Shown here one piece after another: positions 6,761-8,352 of a DNA stretch of 8,352 nt (its first letter is position 1; each line of letters starts with the position of its first letter). The DNA is from Bacteroides sp. (lineage in GTDB: Bacteria; Bacteroidota; Bacteroidia; Bacteroidales; Bacteroidaceae). Below the pieces are notes generated by a model. It saw nothing but the letters and a program-made list of their open reading frames with translations. It did not search any database and was not told the DNA's origin. A program made the position numbers and the translations under genes. The stretch spans positions 1 through 8,352 of the forward strand of contig DXLO01000062.1 of assembly GCA_019414665.1 (NCBI GenBank), written 5' to 3'.

Positions 6761-6797
6761 ATATTCGTACGAAAAGCCGGAGCTTTTGTACGAATAT
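6761..6797. repeat. Second long hairpin next to the terminator
   Basis: ATATTCGTAC-G-AAAAGC (6761-6777) pairs with GCTTTTGTACGAATAT (6782-6797): 16 base pairs, one bulged G, and a CGGA loop. It begins four bases from the preceding terminator and lies 20 bases past the stop of the 142-residue gene. On the minus strand it would form first, in the 3' end of that transcript, where it could protect the RNA from decay or help termination. A smaller GTAAAC/GTTTAC pair (6802-6807, 6816-6821) overlaps the stop codon itself. Confidence 0.7.
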
Positions 6798-6817
6798 CCG
6801 GGTAAACTTCCTGATGT

Positions 6818-7246
6818 TTACTTCAACTTTTCAGCTTTTTTTCCCGTCGGGCTGCCTTTTCGGGAGTCCGTGCCCACGGAAAGCTGCTTCAGAATCCTGA
6901 ACTCGTTTTCTCCCGGCTCCTCGTCGGGATCGGCCTCGCGTACTATCAGGTTCGTCTTGTGCATGATGCAGCTCTCTATGATCAGCCTCAGGGTGGTTAC
7001 GTCGAAATCTATCTCGCACACCTGTTCGGCTGCCTTGAAGAAGGTGGCCAGCGTCTTGAAACGGAAATTGCGGACGGTGTCGAAACACGTATGCGTGCCG
7101 ATGCCCGTGATGCGCTGGATTTCCGACTTCGATACGTGCGACAGGGCGTACAGTGTATCGATGAACTTTCTTAATTCTTTGAGCCACTCGTCTATCTGTT
7201 GCTTCGTAGGCTCGCACGAAGCGTATAATTTTTCGAAATATTTCAT
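6818..7246 (-). CDS. Unidentified 142-residue protein, possible helix-turn-helix regulator
   Basis: I do not recognise this protein's family. It is mostly helical, soluble and lacks a signal peptide. The N-terminal 35 residues are a charged helix. Residues about 38-76 (SKSEIQRITGIGTHTCFDTV, then KTLATFFKAAEQV) follow the spacing of an XRE-like helix-turn-helix, so DNA binding is possible but not shown. Residues about 104-142 are acidic and then lysine-rich (ADPDEEPGENE, GKKAEKLK), probably disordered. The ATG at 7246 is chosen because it starts the helix-rich part and follows a promoter element and a foldable leader. Strong hairpins follow the stop. It sits just upstream of the capsule operon in the same direction, so it might regulate that locus, but that is from position only. 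An overlapping frame at 7217-6831 is Arg/His-rich and looks like a shadow. Confidence 0.75.
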   Translation of the reverse strand: MKYFEKLYASCEPTKQQIDEWLKELRKFIDTLYALSHVSKSEIQRITGIGTHTCFDTVRNFRFKTLATFFKAAEQVCEIDFDVTTLRLIIESCIMHKTNLIVREADPDEEPGENEFRILKQLSVGTDSRKGSPTGKKAEKLK

Positions 7247-7249
7247 TAG

Positions 7250-7333
7250 TCTTGTCTCTCGGGGTTTATCTCTGCCGTATAGGGCAGTAATTAATACTCT
7301 GCCAATCGGTATTTTTACCGATGAAAGACAAGA
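7250..7333 (-). promoter_or_regulatory. Foldable 5' leader of the 142-residue gene
   Basis: TCTTGTCT (7250-7257) and AGACAAGA (7326-7333) are perfect eight-base arms that would close the leader. The arm nearest the gene ends three bases before the ATG, so pairing would cover the ribosome-binding site. Inside are a perfect hairpin, ATCGGTA-tttt-TACCGAT (7305-7322), and the segments CTGCC (7272-7276), GGCAG (7283-7287) and CTGCC (7299-7303), where the middle one can pair with either neighbour but not both. That is the layout of a switch or attenuator. No known riboswitch class was recognised; ligand or trigger is unknown. Confidence 0.45.
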
Positions 7334-7367
7334 ACGGAAGTTTACCTGTCAGGTTCTGTTGATGACA

Positions 7368-7375
7368 CAAAGATA
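7368..7375 (-). promoter_or_regulatory. Bacteroides-type -7 promoter element for the 142-residue gene
   Basis: The minus strand reads TATCTTTG, identical to the element before the capsule operon. Transcription would begin near 7361, giving a leader of about 115 bases. The -33 region is not a good TTTG match. Just inside the transcript is the palindrome ACCTGTCAGGT (7344-7354), a possible operator or small hairpin. Confidence 0.6.
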
Positions 7376-7481
7376 ACGGAAAAATCGTGGCTGAACGTTT
7401 TTCTTTGCGAGAAAAACTTCCCTTGCTTTTACTCTTTCTTTTAATATATAATAGGAAAGGGTGGCAACACTGGTGGTGCTC

Positions 7482-7561
7482 TTGTGGCCCGCCGGACATT
7501 GTAATAACTTGTAACTCTGAGGGTTTGCTATGCTACACTTTGGTGACGGTGGTGGCCCGCC
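7482..7561. repeat. Direct repeat in the divergent intergenic region
   Basis: TTGTGGCCCGCC (7482-7493) and TGGTGGCCCGCC (7550-7561) match at 11 of 12 positions, with starts 68 bases apart, in a G-rich part of the otherwise gene-free 7247-7609 region. The second copy runs into a short hairpin, CCCG/CGGG (7556-7569), about 25 bases before the Shine-Dalgarno sequence of the plus-strand gene. They could be paired protein-binding sites; no function is established. Confidence 0.4.
7508..7542 (+). promoter_or_regulatory. Weak candidate promoter for the plus-strand gene
   Basis: TACACTTTG (7534-7542) resembles the Bacteroides -7 element TAnnTTTG but has one extra base, and CTTG (7508-7511) lies 22 bases upstream as a possible -33 box. 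The fit is imperfect and nothing better was found between 7380 and 7590. If real, the leader would be about 60 bases. Confidence 0.2.
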
Positions 7562-7593
7562 CTTTCGGGTTGCGTAAAAAAATGAAGAATTAT

Positions 7594-7602
7594 GGAGGTG
7601 AT
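7594..7602 (+). promoter_or_regulatory. Strong Shine-Dalgarno sequence deciding the start at 7610
   Basis: GGAGGTGAT is a nine-base match to the 3' end of 16S rRNA, with seven bases to the ATG at 7610. Bacteroidetes genes usually lack such sites, so this is unusual here. It overlaps the earlier in-frame ATG at 7592, which has no ribosome-binding site of its own, and so argues for the 7610 start. Confidence 0.7.
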
Positions 7603-7609
7603 AACAACT

Positions 7610-8206
7610 ATGAAAAATCCTGGCAATCTGGGCTTTCTGGTACTTTCGAGGCGACTGCTTACCCAGATGTTTGCCGAAATGTACGGAAAGTGGCATTCCG
7701 ACTCGCAGGCGTATGTGTATCTGCTCATGGCGGCGTGCTTTACCGATCAGGGTGATACCCCTGGATGCCTGAAACGGGGCGAGCTGTTTTTCTCAGGAAG
7801 GGAGCTGAGTCTGCGCTTCGCCTGGAGCCGGAGGCATGTGAACCATTTTATCGGAGAGCTGGAGCAGAACGGTGTGGTGGAGGTGATGAAGGTGCAGAAC
7901 TGTTCGAAGCTGCGTCTGCTGCACTACGATACGCTGTGCCGCATGCGGGTGAAAAACGGTGCGGACGGAAGGCGCAGGAGCGTGGGCGACGAGATGTTCG
8001 AGGTGTTCTGGGAACAGTATCACGACATGACGCAGCAGCCTGCCCTCGACATCGAGGCGGCGCGCAAGGCGTGGGGGAAACTGACGCTGGCCGAGCGAGA
8101 GGAGGCGGTGGGAAACATCGAGATGTATCTCTGCATGCTGCCGTCTATCGACCGGGCTCGTACGGCGCTGAAGTATTTGCAGATGAAGAGTTTTGTACTC
8201 AATTGA
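7610..8206 (+). CDS. Winged-helix-like protein with phage replication-protein-like C-terminus
   Basis: This 198-residue soluble protein has two parts. The first (to about residue 115) looks like a winged helix: SDSQAYVYLLMAACF, then FFSGRELSLRFAWSRRHVNH as the likely recognition region, then IGELEQNGVVEV leading into a strand. The second (from about 126) contains FEVFWEQYHDM, then ARKAWGKLTLAER, matching the FxxFWxxYP...ARKAWxKL pattern seen in phage replication and primosome-type proteins. Such proteins recruit helicase or bind origin DNA; here that is inference, and a transcription regulator is an alternative. The start at 7610 is chosen for its strong Shine-Dalgarno site; the ATG at 7592 would add six residues. 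It is divergent from the capsule side and converges on a gene at the right edge, so it is not part of the capsule operon. Confidence 0.85.
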   Translation: MKNPGNLGFLVLSRRLLTQMFAEMYGKWHSDSQAYVYLLMAACFTDQGDTPGCLKRGELFFSGRELSLRFAWSRRHVNHFIGELEQNGVVEVMKVQNCSKLRLLHYDTLCRMRVKNGADGRRRSVGDEMFEVFWEQYHDMTQQPALDIEAARKAWGKLTLAEREEAVGNIEMYLCMLPSIDRARTALKYLQMKSFVLN

Positions 8207-8221
8207 TTATATTTTTATCTG

Positions 8222-8285
8222 TGTTGTCTGATGAAACTTTTTAAATTGTCAATCATTGCTGTCCGATAAAACTTTTCAAACCATC
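8222..8285 (-). repeat. Diverged tandem copy of a gene's 3' end
   Basis: The 29 bases 8222-8250 and 8257-8285 match at 22 positions, and all seven differences are transitions. On the minus strand the first copy (8285-8257) encodes DGLKSFIGQQ, the C-terminus of the gene entering from the right; the second copy, past the stop and in another frame, would read DNLKSFIRQH. The conserved reading in both suggests duplication of coding sequence followed by decay, or a frameshifted longer tail. Confidence 0.6.
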
Positions 8286-8352
8286 AGTAACTTGTTGATA
8301 TACCTTAATTCCGCAACACTTTGATTTAACTTTATTTATAAGTTCCTGAGCA
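8253..8352 (-). CDS. C-terminal fragment of an unidentified protein
   Basis: An open frame enters from the right edge and ends in TGA at 8255-8253, giving 33 residues that end KVYQQVTDGLKSFIGQQ. It is lysine-rich and seems helical, with an adjacent Cys-Cys pair (KSKCCGIKV). The frame is too short to place in a family; a mobile-element protein is one possibility, but there is no direct evidence. It converges on the plus-strand gene, with 46 bases between the two stop codons. That the frame stays open to the edge and its last ten codons are repeated downstream with the same reading supports it being a real gene. Confidence 0.5.
   Translation of the reverse strand, partial: AQELINKVKSKCCGIKVYQQVTDGLKSFIGQQ

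Noticed and set aside
6414..6817. Classical long-arm invertible capsule promoter
   Set aside because: No pair of long inverted repeats bracketing the promoter was found, only the 10-base pair listed among the findings, and no recombinase gene is in the window.
6831..7217. 128-codon minus-strand frame overlapping the 142-residue gene
   Set aside because: Its Arg/His/Pro-rich composition is typical of an out-of-frame reading of a GC-rich gene; the 142-residue frame has normal composition and better start context.
6292..7376. Plus-strand frames across the capsule promoter and the 142-residue gene
   Set aside because: They run through terminator hairpins and leaders and opposite a better-supported gene, and are rich in unordered Phe, Ser and Cys without domain signals.
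7387..7755. Frames on both strands in the divergent intergenic region
   Set aside because: They have low-complexity translations and overlap promoter elements and the start of the plus-strand gene, whose Shine-Dalgarno site supports a different frame.
7765..8244. 159-codon plus-strand frame inside the 198-residue gene
   Set aside because: Ala/Arg/Gly-rich shifted reading of the same DNA; the chosen frame contains recognisable domain patterns.
1..8352. CRISPR arrays, tRNA or rRNA genes, complete insertion sequences
   Set aside because: No regularly spaced repeats, cloverleaf-like segments, rRNA-like sequence or transposase with paired terminal repeats was seen.

Overview
This window carries the promoter-proximal end of a capsular or exopolysaccharide locus on the minus strand, in what is almost certainly a member of the Bacteroidales (Bacteroides/Phocaeicola type). 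The evidence is a NusG-like UpxY regulator at the head of a Wza/Wzc export gene pair, a Wzc with a Tyr-Gly-rich tail, and two copies of the Bacteroides -7 element TATCTTTG. No genus can be fixed from sequence reading alone.

Reading the minus strand from right to left, the locus is: a 142-residue unidentified protein with a possible helix-turn-helix (7246-6818); a cluster of hairpins including a strong two-way terminator (6821-6705); a -7 promoter element (6552-6545); a long, foldable leader; upxY (6338-5793, alternative GTG start at 6413); a 128-base gap with a possible 21-codon reading frame whose start lies in an inverted repeat; a small HAD-family hydrolase (5664-5233); a Wza-type outer-membrane lipoprotein (5198-4401); a Wzc-type chain-length regulator and tyrosine kinase (4359-1897); an AT-rich gap with a large inverted repeat; a Wzx-type flippase (1594-59); and, overlapping it by ATGA, the first 20 codons of an NAD(P)-binding sugar epimerase/dehydratase-like enzyme that runs off the left edge. 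Base composition drops sharply after wzc: the export genes are GC-moderate, whereas the flippase and epimerase are AT-rich. This is the usual boundary between the conserved front of such loci and the strain-specific sugar genes.

The genes fit one pathway. UpxY would keep RNA polymerase going through the long operon, the epimerase-like enzyme would make a sugar precursor, the flippase would move lipid-linked repeat units across the inner membrane, Wzc would set polymer length and couple to export, and Wza would form the outer-membrane channel. The UpxZ antagonist that often follows UpxY is not present in recognisable form.

Right of 7380 the context changes. A divergent plus-strand gene (7610-8206) with an unusually good Shine-Dalgarno sequence encodes a winged-helix-like protein whose C-terminal end resembles phage replication proteins. 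Converging on it from the right edge is the C-terminal end of an unidentified minus-strand gene (8352-8253), followed by a diverged tandem copy of its last 29 coding bases. No tRNA, rRNA or CRISPR array was seen.
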